A stretch of DNA of 11,858 bases from Methanosarcinales archaeon (GCA_023136155.1 JAGLRT010000099.1:1-11858); one strand, 5' to 3'. Shown: positions 1 through 6,520, counted from the stretch's first letter. The notes: generated by a model from the letters alone, not told the origin. Translations and numbers: made by a program.

Positions 1-1085
1 ACAGGTACTTTCCCCATCCGGGCAATGGACTGGGCAGGGAAATGCGCTCCGGCATCACCGGCAATAACGAAGGCTGCATCGATCTCTTCCCGCATCAGCA
101 GGTCATTGGAACATGTCTCGCCAGGGTTGTAGTATGGAATGCCCCTTGACATATCCACTGCATTGACAAAACCAGTCTCCCAGGCGCACACCTGACCAAA
201 ACCGGTCACATTATAATGACCGCGCATGGGTAAGATACTGTGCTTTCCATAGGCGTTCAGTTCGGTGATAAGGGACACCGCATTGTCAATGTTCTTATAC
301 TTACCCCGGCTCTGGGTCAAGCCCATGCCGAAGTATACCGCGCCATACTTTGCACCCTTCATGGCCGTTCCCAGTTCAACTAATTTTTCTTTGGGCACAC
401 CGCCGACACTATCCGGGATCACGTCAGCTTTATCAGCAACAATGGCCCGCAGGGCAGACAACACCATGTAGTCCTCACCAGGGTTTATTTGTACATATTC
501 GTCAGCTAAATCGGCAGTATCGGTCTTTCTCACATCAAATACTACTACTTTTCTGGATTTGCGTCCCTTATTTGTGAAAAATCCTTTATTAAATACTGAA
601 TATCTGCTCATATGCCTGGGATGAGCTTGTACCGGGTTGCAGCCCCAGAATACTACCAGATCGGCCCTATTGGCGAACTGGCCCAGTGTACCAGTAGGCA
701 GTCCCTTTTCATGAACACCCAGGGCAGAGGGGCCATGACACACACTAGCTGTATTATCTATAATTCCTCCCACTTCTTCATTGAGCAGGACACCTTTTTT
801 CATCATCTCGCATACGCCTGAAGCCCAGCCGTACAACAGCGGGCGCTTGGAATTGGCAAGTATCTTTGCAGACTCGTTAATAGCTTCGTCATAGGATACT
901 TCCCTGAACTCCCCATTCTTATCATCACGCATCATGGGCGCCTTAATCCTGTCATGGCCCCTGATCTTACTTGCACCAATCTTGCAGGCGTGTTTCACGT
1001 CCACAACTTTATTGTCCACTACTTCCACTGCCAGGTCATCACACAGACAACCGCAAAAAGGGCATAGTACGTCATTGATTATCAT
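1..1085 (-). CDS. fwdB: Formylmethanofuran dehydrogenase subunit B (partial, C-terminus off the left edge)
   Basis: Catalytic subunit of the formylmethanofuran dehydrogenase complex, which reversibly reduces CO2 to formylmethanofuran in the cytoplasm, the first step of methanogenesis or the last of methane oxidation. I read the reverse strand directly: it stays open from an ATG at 1085 to the edge, about 361 residues; the family is usually about 430, so roughly 70 are missing. The N-terminus has CPFCGCLCDD (Cys8, 11, 15) with Cys34, fitting a [4Fe-4S] site. SVCHGPS puts a cysteine at 116, matching the residue that ligates Mo/W; some relatives have selenocysteine there. A GGAGG sits just ahead of the ATG, 13 bp after fwdD, so the two are cotranscribed. 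The D-B order resembles fwdDBAC-type operons, so A and C may lie further left (inference). Tungsten (fwd) and molybdenum (fmd) isoforms cannot be told apart here. Confidence 0.95.
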   Translation of the reverse strand, partial: MIINDVLCPFCGCLCDDLAVEVVDNKVVDVKHACKIGASKIRGHDRIKAPMMRDDKNGEFREVSYDEAINESAKILANSKRPLLYGWASGVCEMMKKGVLLNEEVGGIIDNTASVCHGPSALGVHEKGLPTGTLGQFANRADLVVFWGCNPVQAHPRHMSRYSVFNKGFFTNKGRKSRKVVVFDVRKTDTADLADEYVQINPGEDYMVLSALRAIVADKADVIPDSVGGVPKEKLVELGTAMKGAKYGAVYFGMGLTQSRGKYKNIDNAVSLITELNAYGKHSILPMRGHYNVTGFGQVCAWETGFVNAVDMSRGIPYYNPGETCSNDLLMREEIDAAFVIAGDAGAHFPAQSIARMGKVP

Positions 1086-1098
1086 ATTTTATCCTCCC

Positions 1099-1476
1099 TC
1101 ATTTCAACCTGGCCATAAGTTGTGGCATGGTCGGTGCCTCTTCGCTGGATGGTTCCACTACTGCCGGAATTCCCTTAAATCCAGGCATGCCGCATCCGCA
1201 TGTATTTGGGTCAACCACTGCATTGGCCCAGGGTCCCATTGGTATAAAAATAAGTCCATCAGGATTACCCTCGCAAATCTTAAGTGGTACCACTACACTC
1301 CCGAAATCAGTGCCAACCTTGACATTTTTCCCCGGTTCCACTCCAATCTTTCCCGCATCTGCGGAATTCATCTCACAATACCCAGCGGCATCAAAATATG
1401 CCGTTGAAGTTTTGTTTTCCAGGTTACAGCCCTGGTCAACAGTCCTTCCTGATATAAAAGTTGCCTTCAACTCCAT
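1099..1476 (-). CDS. fwdD: Formylmethanofuran dehydrogenase subunit D
   Basis: 125-residue molybdopterin-dinucleotide-binding subunit that works with FwdB to hold the bis-pterin Mo/W cofactor in the formylmethanofuran dehydrogenase complex. Family signatures seen are GRTVDQG (residues 10-16), the beta-barrel stretch around residues 44-65, and GPWANAVV (81-88) followed by TCGCGMPGFKG (92-102). The length is normal for a stand-alone D subunit. The ATG at 1476 has a GAGGG Shine-Dalgarno 6-10 bases upstream. Its TGA is followed directly by the GGAGG of fwdB, so fwdD is the first gene of the visible operon. Its promoter should lie in 1477-1627, where a TATA-like box and a palindrome occur. Confidence 0.93.
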   Translation of the reverse strand: MELKATFISGRTVDQGCNLENKTSTAYFDAAGYCEMNSADAGKIGVEPGKNVKVGTDFGSVVVPLKICEGNPDGLIFIPMGPWANAVVDPNTCGCGMPGFKGIPAVVEPSSEEAPTMPQLMARLK

Positions 1477-1531
1477 TTAATTCCCTCGTTCGAATGTGTT
1501 AATTACCGTAACATTAATTGTCCTAACATCT

Positions 1532-1550
1532 ATGCCTAGCATGTAGGCAT
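1532..1550. promoter_or_regulatory. Small palindrome in the fwdD leader
   Basis: ATGCCTA and TAGGCAT are perfect 7-bp inverted arms around a 5-base centre (gcatg). The site lies 56-74 bases upstream of the fwdD ATG, just downstream of the predicted transcription start, where an archaeal repressor site or a 5'UTR hairpin could act. Function is inferred from position only. Confidence 0.4.
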
Positions 1551-1578
1551 TATCCCTATGTTGGGTCATCTACTTACT

Positions 1579-1588
1579 TATTTAAAAA
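1579..1588 (-). promoter_or_regulatory. Predicted TATA box of the fwdDB operon
   Basis: On the minus strand this reads TTTTTAAATA, close to the archaeal TATA consensus. Archaeal transcription usually starts about 25 bases downstream, here near 1557, giving a leader of about 80 bases that contains the 1532-1550 palindrome. The T-run may also help terminate transcripts arriving from the upstream alanine dehydrogenase gene. The rest of 1477-1627 shows nothing else I can name. Confidence 0.45.
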
Positions 1589-1627
1589 GGATGTGTTTTG
1601 TTTCGGTTGTCCCGCTTTGGATGTGGG

Positions 1628-2614
1628 TCAGAACATATCCAGTTCAGTTCCTAATTTCCTCTCAATTGCTCTTCTATATATCAGGTCAGCAGTTACCACA
1701 TCCTGGATGGCAAGACCTGTAGAATCAAATACTGTTATCTCAGCATCACTTTCACGGCCTGGTTTTTTACCGCTGACAATCTGTCCCAGTTCGCTGTATA
1801 TCTCATCAACAGAAAAAATGCCTTTAGAGATGGGTACATTCACCTCTCCTGAATGAGACGCCTGGGCCACGGCATCTACCACTACCTTTGCCTTCTTCAA
1901 TATCATGGGGTTCAGTTCTTCCTTACCCGCAGCATCCGCACCGATGGCATTGATGTGAGTTCCAGGTTTGATCCACTCGGCCTTGACCAGCGGACTCCTT
2001 ACAGGGGTGGTTGTCACCAGGATATCGCAGTCGCACACTTCATGAACATTTGGTTCCTTTATTATCTCCGTCCTGGTTTCTTGTTCAATTTCGGCTTTGA
2101 ACGCATCCACTGAATCCCTGGACGTATCAAATATCCTGACTTGTTCAATATCCCTTACTGCCTTAATGGCCCGGAGCTGTGTCCTGGCCTGCCGCCCCAG
2201 TCCTATCATGCCTACAACTTTAGAATCTTTACGTGAAAGATATTTAGCTGCCACACCACCTGCCGCGCCGGTGCGCAGGTCGGTCAATGTGGTAGCGTCC
2301 ATTACTGCCAGGGGTGCCCCGGTCTTTGTGGAGTTCAGTACCATTAATGCCATGACCGTGGGCAAGCCGCGTCCTGGGTTATCAGGATGTACGTTCACCA
2401 GTTTTACCCCGGCAATGTCAGGTCCTTCCAGATACCCGGGCATGACGCGTAAATCACCGTTATGTCCCTTGAAATCCAGGTACATTTTTGGAGGCATCTG
2501 CACCCTGTCCAGACCATGCTCCCTAAATGCGACTTCGACCACCGGAATTACATCATAAATGTTCACCAGTTCTTCAACGTCTCTTTTATTCAACCAGAGT
2601 ATATTTAGTTCCAT
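1628..2614 (-). CDS. Alanine dehydrogenase / ornithine cyclodeaminase family protein
   Basis: Member of the ornithine cyclodeaminase/mu-crystallin family. Archaeal members related to Archaeoglobus alanine dehydrogenase interconvert alanine and pyruvate with NAD(H); others cyclise ornithine to proline. From the ATG at 2614 it has 328 residues, normal for the family. The Rossmann motif GLGRQA is at about 138-143. Likely active-site residues line up with family positions: Lys71 in GVKLVN, Arg114 in LTDLRTGAAGG, and Asp227 in GADAAGKEEL. The frame extends six codons further to an ATG at 2632, but a GGTGGGG lies suitably ahead of the 2614 ATG, so I prefer that start. A TATA-like AAATATAATA (minus strand, 2661-2670) suggests its own promoter despite lying behind the DUF192 gene. 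Substrate cannot be decided from sequence. Confidence 0.88.
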   Translation of the reverse strand: MELNILWLNKRDVEELVNIYDVIPVVEVAFREHGLDRVQMPPKMYLDFKGHNGDLRVMPGYLEGPDIAGVKLVNVHPDNPGRGLPTVMALMVLNSTKTGAPLAVMDATTLTDLRTGAAGGVAAKYLSRKDSKVVGMIGLGRQARTQLRAIKAVRDIEQVRIFDTSRDSVDAFKAEIEQETRTEIIKEPNVHEVCDCDILVTTTPVRSPLVKAEWIKPGTHINAIGADAAGKEELNPMILKKAKVVVDAVAQASHSGEVNVPISKGIFSVDEIYSELGQIVSGKKPGRESDAEITVFDSTGLAIQDVVTADLIYRRAIERKLGTELDMF

Positions 2615-2660
2615 ATAATGCAGCCCCACCATTGATTATGCCACGAACTTCCATAAAAGT

Positions 2661-2670
2661 TATTATATTT
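2661..2670 (-). promoter_or_regulatory. Predicted TATA box of the alanine dehydrogenase gene
   Basis: Minus-strand AAATATAATA lies about 50 bases before the preferred ATG at 2614, so a start near 2641 would leave a leader of about 27 bases carrying the GGTGGGG ribosome site. It is just past the stop codon of the DUF192 gene, so the enzyme gene could be read separately. Confidence 0.4.
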
Positions 2671-2676
2671 GTCCCT

Positions 2677-3024
2677 TCACTCATCAAATTCCAGGATGTC
2701 CCCATTATTGATGTCGTATTCTTCTACTTTGCCCTGGTGCATCTCGATCAGATATTTTACTCCTCTCTTCTGCTTATGACCCAGCCATGGCCTCAATGTG
2801 CCGGTACCGATAACCTTCTTTCCATCATCAAGGAATATGACATCAATGGCAAAAAAAACAAAAAACATGTGCACGCCAACCGTCGTCTGTTTCCTCAATT
2901 TGAATACCATTGCAAAATCTTTTGATATAGCCTTATTGAACATTAGGCCCAGTGCACGGCTGAAGATATTATTGACATACTTAACATCCCTGGCAAGGAT
3001 TATACCATTATCTTTTAATATCAT
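2677..3024 (-). CDS. DUF192 family protein
   Basis: Small conserved protein of the DUF192 family (COG1430), of unknown function; the known fold is a compact beta-barrel. From the ATG at 3024 it has 115 residues, the usual archaeal size. Family features seen are ARDVKYVNNIFSRALGLMF (about 12-30), the hydrophobic block HMFFVFFAIDVIFLD (52-66) with the typical 'H-F-F--IDV-FLD' pattern, the LRPW motif (77-80), and a C-terminal YLIEM...G segment. The frame can be extended to a TTG at 3072, but that adds a Tyr/Leu-rich tail lying over the promoter. No Shine-Dalgarno precedes the 3024 ATG, and a TATA-like sequence lies about 25-30 bases upstream, which fits a leaderless transcript. It is divergent from the aIF1 gene. 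Confidence 0.82.
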   Translation of the reverse strand: MILKDNGIILARDVKYVNNIFSRALGLMFNKAISKDFAMVFKLRKQTTVGVHMFFVFFAIDVIFLDDGKKVIGTGTLRPWLGHKQKRGVKYLIEMHQGKVEEYDINNGDILEFDE

Positions 3025-3044
3025 CAGTAGCAACAGTACGTAAA

Positions 3045-3066
3045 CATAAATATAATAATATTTATG
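3045..3066. promoter_or_regulatory. Symmetric divergent promoter between DUF192 and aIF1 genes
   Basis: CATAAATAT and ATATTTATG are perfect 9-bp inverted arms around AATA. Each arm is a plausible TATA box: reading left, transcription would start about at the DUF192 ATG (3024), leaderless; reading right, near 3080, leaving a short leader with the GGAGG at 3083-3087 before the aIF1 ATG. One symmetric AT-rich element could drive both genes. Promoter use is inference. Confidence 0.5.
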
Positions 3067-3100
3067 TAGCAATCGTTATATCGGAGGAACCAACCAAGAA

Positions 3101-3409
3101 ATGAGTTCAGAAATGTGTGTCGTTTGCGGACTTCCTGAAGAGCTTTGTATCTGTGAAGAGGTCGCAAAAGAACAACAAAGAATTATTGTTAAAATAAATC
3201 GAAGACGATATGGTAAAGAAGTAACGGTCATTGACGGACTTGATCCTCATGAAATCGACCTGCATGAACTTACCACTCACCTGAAATCCAAATTTGCCTG
3301 TGGCGGCACTGTAAAAGATAATGCGATTGAATTGCAGGGTAACCACAAAAATAGGATGAAGGACGTTCTTGTAAAAAAAGGATTTTCTCCAGACCAGATA
3401 AAAGTGTGA
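3101..3409 (+). CDS. sui1: Translation initiation factor aIF1 (SUI1 family)
   Basis: Archaeal counterpart of eIF1. It binds the small ribosomal subunit near the P site and promotes accurate start-codon selection. The 102-residue length is normal. The SUI1 core is at about 27-102, with the signature SKFACGGTVKDNAIELQGNH at 63-82 and the basic RRRYGKEVTVIDGLD segment before it. The N-terminus has Cys6, Cys9, Cys16 and Cys18 (CVVC...CIC), a likely small zinc site found in archaeal homologues. A GGAGG at 3083-3087 precedes the ATG by 13 bases, slightly longer than usual. It is a single gene: a stem-loop over the stop codon and a T-rich stretch follow it. Confidence 0.95.
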   Translation: MSSEMCVVCGLPEELCICEEVAKEQQRIIVKINRRRYGKEVTVIDGLDPHEIDLHELTTHLKSKFACGGTVKDNAIELQGNHKNRMKDVLVKKGFSPDQIKV

Positions 3410-3453
3410 ATATTCCCACACTACTGTCTCTGTTTTCTTTTTTCTCTTTATTT
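3403..3453 (+). terminator. Stem-loop and T-rich terminator after aIF1
   Basis: AGTGTG and CACACT form a 6-bp stem (3403-3408 with 3417-3422) that includes the stop codon. A pyrimidine-rich tract with several T runs follows at 3431-3453, which fits archaeal T-tract termination. Confidence 0.55.
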
Positions 3454-3513
3454 GTCTATTTAGTAAATTTTATGGGTATTGGGAAATATGTGATTATGCG
3501 AGGTGAATGGTAA

Positions 3514-4677
3514 TTGGCTAAGATATATATGGACAATAGTGCAACGACAAAACCTGATCCTGAGGTCGTAAGTGCCATGCTGCCCTATTTAAACGAATAT
3601 TTTGGGAATGCATCAAGCCTTCATTCATTCGGGCAGGAAGCGGCAGAAGCATTGAATCGGTCCAGGCAGCAAGTAGCTGACCTGTTAGGTGCTCAACCGG
3701 ACGAGATTATTTTCACATCAGGGGGTACCGAATCCGATAACCTTGCACTGAAAGGTACAGCCTACCTGAAAAAGAATGCTGGTAAGCACATTATTACTTC
3801 AGTTGTTGAACATCCTGCAATACTCGATACATGCAGGAATCTTCAGAAGAATGGATTTAAAGTAACGTATATACCGGTGGATGACCAGGGATTAATTGAC
3901 CCCCACGATGTGGAGGATGCCATCATTGACGATACTATACTAATATCGATCATGCATGCCAACAACGAGATTGGTACCATCCAGCCAATTGAAGACATTT
4001 CCAGGCTTGCACATGAGAAGGGCGTGCTGGTGCATACTGATGCTGTGCAGTCCATAGGAAAGATACCTGTAAATGTGGATGACCTGGGTGTGGATATGTT
4101 ATCATTATCCGCACACAAGATACATGGTCCAAAAGGTGTGGGCGCATTATTTGTACGCAAGGGTACCAGACTGGAAACCCTGGTACATGGAGGCGGGCAT
4201 GAACGGGGTAAACGTTCAGGTACAGAGAACATCCCCGGTATTGTAGGACTCGCAAAGGCGGCAGAATTAGCGGGCCAAAGGCTGGAAAAAGATGCAAGTC
4301 ACTTGGCTAACCTCAGAGATGCTGCTATTACGAAAATACTGGGTTCCATTCCGGAATCATATCTAAACGGACATCCTACTCAGCGTCTGCCCAACAACGT
4401 GCATTTCAGGTTCAGTTATGTGGAAGGTGAATCCCTCCTGATTATGCTTAATATGAAAGGTGTGGCCGTATCAACGGGTTCGGCATGTTCGTCCAAATCA
4501 CTTGAACCATCCCACGTACTTTCTGCACTGGGCATCCCGTCCGAACAGATCCATGGTAGCCTGAGGATAACTCTAGGTCGGGCGAATACCATGGATGAAG
4601 TGGATTATGTAGTAGAGAATCTGGTTGAGACCGTGACTAAACTCAGGGCTATGTCCCCTATTACACCAAAAAATTAA
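3514..4677 (+). CDS. nifS: Cysteine desulfurase (NifS/IscS type)
   Basis: Pyridoxal-phosphate enzyme that takes sulfur from cysteine, giving alanine and a protein-bound persulfide that feeds iron-sulfur cluster assembly; its likely acceptor is the NifU scaffold encoded next. It has 387 residues, normal for group I NifS/IscS. Visible features are the N-terminal YMDNSATTKPD, FTSGGTESDN (67-76), His100 in VEH, HTDAVQS (174-180), the PLP lysine Lys202 in SAHKIHGPKGVGAL, and the persulfide Cys325 in STGSACSS. The start is TTG: GAGGTGA at 3500-3506 is seven bases upstream, while the ATG at 3508 is out of frame and closes at once. A TATA-like AAATTTTATG near 3466-3475 could be its promoter. nifU follows after 42 bp. 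Confidence 0.96.
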   Translation: MAKIYMDNSATTKPDPEVVSAMLPYLNEYFGNASSLHSFGQEAAEALNRSRQQVADLLGAQPDEIIFTSGGTESDNLALKGTAYLKKNAGKHIITSVVEHPAILDTCRNLQKNGFKVTYIPVDDQGLIDPHDVEDAIIDDTILISIMHANNEIGTIQPIEDISRLAHEKGVLVHTDAVQSIGKIPVNVDDLGVDMLSLSAHKIHGPKGVGALFVRKGTRLETLVHGGGHERGKRSGTENIPGIVGLAKAAELAGQRLEKDASHLANLRDAAITKILGSIPESYLNGHPTQRLPNNVHFRFSYVEGESLLIMLNMKGVAVSTGSACSSKSLEPSHVLSALGIPSEQIHGSLRITLGRANTMDEVDYVVENLVETVTKLRAMSPITPKN

Positions 4678-4688
4678 AAAACACTGGT

Positions 4689-4698
4689 TATATATATC
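4689..4698 (+). promoter_or_regulatory. Predicted TATA box of nifU (leaderless start)
   Basis: TATATATA-like sequence in the 42-bp nifS-nifU gap, centred about 27 bases before the nifU ATG. No Shine-Dalgarno lies in front of that ATG, so transcription would begin at or next to it. nifU may thus have its own promoter besides read-through from nifS. Confidence 0.5.
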
Positions 4699-4719
4699 TT
4701 TGAAAATATGCTTGTATGA

Positions 4720-5094
4720 ATGTATAGCGAAAAAGTAATGGAACATTTTTCAAACCCAAAAAACGTGGGTGAGATAGAAGATGCTGACGGTATTGGCGAA
4801 GTAGGAAACCCTACTTGTGGGGATATGATGACCATATACATCAAGGTCGATGATGGAAAACTTACTGATGTGAAATTTAAGACCTTTGGTTGCGCAGCGG
4901 CAATAGCCACCAGCAGTATGATAACTGAAATGGCACTGGGAAAGACTATTGAAGAAGCTCTCGAAATAAGCCGTGACGATGTGGCTGAATCCCTGGATGG
5001 GCTGCCTCCTGTTAAATTGCATTGTTCCAACCTGGCTGCCGATGGACTGCATGCAGCTATTGAAGATTACCTGAATAAAAGTAAATCAAATTAA
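4720..5094 (+). CDS. nifU: Iron-sulfur cluster scaffold protein (NifU N-terminal domain / IscU)
   Basis: Scaffold on which [2Fe-2S]/[4Fe-4S] clusters are built from iron and the sulfur delivered by NifS, then passed to apoproteins in the cytoplasm. At 124 residues it is a single IscU domain with no NifU-type C-terminal domain. The three cluster cysteines are visible: Cys33 in NPTCGD (with Asp35), Cys58 in FGCAAAIATSS, and Cys102 in PPVKLHCSNLA. The LPPVK motif, where an HscA-type chaperone binds in bacterial IscU, is at 95-99. The ATG at 4720 has no obvious ribosome site but a TATA box at the right distance. It lies between nifS and an HTH regulator gene on the same strand, the core of a minimal ISC-like locus. 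Confidence 0.95.
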   Translation: MYSEKVMEHFSNPKNVGEIEDADGIGEVGNPTCGDMMTIYIKVDDGKLTDVKFKTFGCAAAIATSSMITEMALGKTIEEALEISRDDVAESLDGLPPVKLHCSNLAADGLHAAIEDYLNKSKSN

Positions 5095-5100
5095 AATTAA

Positions 5101-5154
5101 AAGGTAAAAATAAATGCCAAGGTAAAAATAAATGCTAAGGTAAAGGTAAATGCA
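5101..5154 (+). repeat. Three 18-bp tandem repeats before the HTH gene
   Basis: Copies at 5101-5118, 5119-5136 and 5137-5154. The first two differ only in the last base (AAGGTAAAAATAAATGCY) and the third has three differences. Each carries AAGGT followed eight bases later by an ATG opening a tiny ORF: stops are at 5123-5125, 5141-5143 and 5168-5170. The last stop overlaps the start of the HTH gene as TAATG. The repeats fill the gap between nifU and the regulator, and are also an open stretch in the regulator's own frame but without a start codon. Confidence 0.85.
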
Positions 5155-5169
5155 AAGGATTCGAAAATA

Positions 5170-5550
5170 ATGAGACCTACTTGTGAAATAATGGTGCTGA
5201 AGGTATTACCTGCCATAAGGGCAGAACTGGCCCGCATAATGATGCAGGATTTGAAGATGTCCCAACAGGAAATAGCTAGGCGGTTGGGTGTGTCCAAGGC
5301 TGCAATATCCCAATACGCCAGTGCAAAACGAGGAGCAGATACTGATTTTTCCGATGATATCAAGAAAGAGCTAAAAGTATTTGCCGATGCTGTTGCTACA
5401 AGTGATGATACTAGCAAGTTGATAGGTGATTTCTGTGATATCTGTAAGAATATCCAGAATTCAGGATGGAATTACAGGGAAAATCATGGCACATCAGAGT
5501 TCATACATGAAGATTGTACCCCTTGCATGAAAGCAAAAACAGCCAAGTAG
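5170..5550 (+). CDS. HTH transcriptional regulator with paired cysteines (COG2522-like)
   Basis: 126-residue protein resembling archaeal predicted regulators of the COG2522 type. An XRE-like helix-turn-helix is clear at about 29-53 (MSQQEIARRLGVSKAAISQY). After a charged linker, Cys89-x2-Cys92 and Cys116-x2-Cys119 could bind zinc or an iron-sulfur cluster; Cys5 is a further cysteine. Being directly downstream of nifS and nifU, it may sense cluster or sulfur status and regulate the locus, like bacterial IscR in role though unrelated in sequence; this is inference. The ATG at 5170 overlaps the stop of a tiny upstream ORF, and the ribosome site (AAAGGAT) is weak. It ends 15 bp from the convergent phosphatidyltransferase gene. 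Confidence 0.85.
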   Translation: MRPTCEIMVLKVLPAIRAELARIMMQDLKMSQQEIARRLGVSKAAISQYASAKRGADTDFSDDIKKELKVFADAVATSDDTSKLIGDFCDICKNIQNSGWNYRENHGTSEFIHEDCTPCMKAKTAK

Positions 5551-5580
5551 AATCACTGCTATTTTTTATTGCTCTTTTAA
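5551..5580. terminator. Short convergent T/A-rich stretch
   Basis: Between the HTH stop (5550) and the convergent stop (5566) there is ATTTTTTATT and then CTTTT. The T run could end the plus-strand nifS-nifU-HTH transcript. No hairpin is evident. Confidence 0.4.
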
Positions 5581-6162
5581 TATCTTCCAGCTGGCAAACA
5601 TACGATGAATTACGGTCAGATGGGAAAGTACTGCCACTATAAGCACTGCCCAGTTCAGTAGTCCTAAAAAAGCGCCGAAAATTATCAATAACATCCTTTC
5701 TGCACGCTCAGCCACCCCTATTTTCAATTCTCCGGTACCGGCTGCCTCCGCCCTTGCCCGTGAATAACTGACCAGCAATGACCCCACAAGGGCAACAGCC
5801 CCCAGAATCCAGTCATTCTCTATGCAGTTCGGTATTGCCGAATGCCCTCCCCACATTATACCCAAAAAAACTGCTGCGTCAGCATACCGGTCTGACACAG
5901 AATCCAACATGCCGCCGAATTTTGTTACTTTACCGTTCTCCCTTGCCACAGCTCCATCTAACACATCAAAGAACCCGCCCAACATAAGCATTATTCCTGC
6001 CAGCATAACCTCACCTGTGGCAAAATATAAACCGGCAGCCACACAGAAAATTAAAGCCAGGATGGTTACTGTATTGGGATTGACCCTGTAAAACAATCGT
6101 GCAATGGGTTTCACCCAGTTGGTCAGTGTATCCTTTCTCTTGTTGAGCAATGTCTGTATCAC
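5566..6162 (-). CDS. CDP-alcohol phosphatidyltransferase (probable archaetidylinositol phosphate synthase)
   Basis: Integral membrane enzyme that transfers a phospho-alcohol between a CDP-linked donor and an alcohol acceptor. Closest in pattern to archaeal archaetidylinositol phosphate synthases, which join CDP-archaeol and inositol phosphate in polar lipid synthesis. The full signature is present: Asp66-x2-Asp69-Gly70-x2-Ala73-Arg74-x8-Gly83-x3-Asp87-x3-Asp91. Hydrophobic segments lie at about 32-48, 51-65, 95-106, 118-134 and 157-182. The length of 198 residues is typical. The start is GTG at 6162 with GAAGGT a few bases upstream; the nearby ATG is in another frame and stops after two codons. 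The acceptor alcohol is inferred from family only; glycerol-phosphate or serine acceptors remain possible. Confidence 0.85.
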   Translation of the reverse strand: MIQTLLNKRKDTLTNWVKPIARLFYRVNPNTVTILALIFCVAAGLYFATGEVMLAGIMLMLGGFFDVLDGAVARENGKVTKFGGMLDSVSDRYADAAVFLGIMWGGHSAIPNCIENDWILGAVALVGSLLVSYSRARAEAAGTGELKIGVAERAERMLLIIFGAFLGLLNWAVLIVAVLSHLTVIHRMFASWKILKEQ

Positions 6163-6273
6163 TCCATACCTTCATGCTATCCTGAAAATTGTACTCATCC
6201 ACCGTTTATCCATTATTTGCAGCAACATCACATAGACAGTCAGGAGCAGAATACTAATCCCTGCAATGCAAAA

Positions 6274-6297
6274 TACTGCTATACTGCTATACTGCTA
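6274..6297. repeat. Three tandem 8-bp repeats
   Basis: TACTGCTA occurs three times in a row without mismatch. It lies about 110-135 bases upstream of the GTG start of the phosphatidyltransferase. It may be slippage-generated or a protein-binding array. Confidence 0.85.
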
Positions 6298-6331
6298 TTA
6301 ATTGGGTAATAAAATGATAAAAGTGTTTGTA

Positions 6332-6356
6332 TTACCAGCACGGTAACCACTGGTTA
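6332..6356. repeat. Two overlapping short inverted repeats
   Basis: TTACC/GGTAA (5-base spacer, 6332-6346) overlaps TAACC/GGTTA (3-base spacer, 6344-6356). The middle segment can pair with either side, so two alternative hairpins are possible in RNA. The arms are short and may be chance. Confidence 0.35.
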
Positions 6357-6421
6357 TTCTTGAAGATTCATCGCAGTCTGGATGAATAATTTGGCGTTGT
6401 ACCTTTGAAAAAACGTGATTT

Positions 6422-6520
6422 ATGGATGAATTTGATTTGGACTCCCGTCTACTGGTAAGTATAGCATTTTCGATGATTTCATTTGCGTGGTTTAAAATAT
6501 ATTATTTAAGTGTTGCATGA
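6422..6520 (+). CDS. Possible small membrane peptide, 32 residues
   Basis: ATG at 6422 to TGA at 6518-6520. The predicted peptide begins with an acidic MDEFDLDSR head, continues with a hydrophobic run (LLVSIAFSMISFAWF) long enough for one membrane segment, and ends with a short Lys/Tyr-containing tail. A GTGAT lies 3-7 bases before the ATG, a partial match to the archaeal GGTGAT ribosome site. It would be the only plus-strand gene between minus-strand neighbours. Hydrophobicity in AT-rich DNA can arise by chance, so this is a candidate only; no family recognised. Confidence 0.25.
   Translation: MDEFDLDSRLLVSIAFSMISFAWFKIYYLSVA

Noticed and set aside
1..1085. Possible break in fwdB or a selenocysteine UGA codon
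   Set aside because: Reading the reverse strand codon by codon shows an unbroken frame; the metal-ligand position is a normal Cys codon. The gene simply leaves the window.
934..1480. Plus-strand open frames of 117-157 codons
   Set aside because: They lie opposite fwdD and fwdB, whose family motifs are unmistakable, and have no family features or ribosome sites.
3025..3072. Extension of the DUF192 protein to the TTG at 3072
   Set aside because: The extra 16 residues are translated from the AT-rich promoter region and lie outside the family domain; the ATG at 3024 fits a leaderless start.
5101..5169. Repeats as an N-terminal KVKINA-type extension of the HTH protein
   Set aside because: The frame is open but contains no ATG, GTG or TTG between the TAA at 5098-5100 and the ATG at 5170.
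6172..6294. Minus-strand 40-codon hydrophobic open stretch just before the phosphatidyltransferase
   Set aside because: It has no usable start codon before the hydrophobic part and no ribosome site; the GTG/ATG at 6226-6231 leaves under 20 residues. It may be chance or a gene remnant, not supportable.
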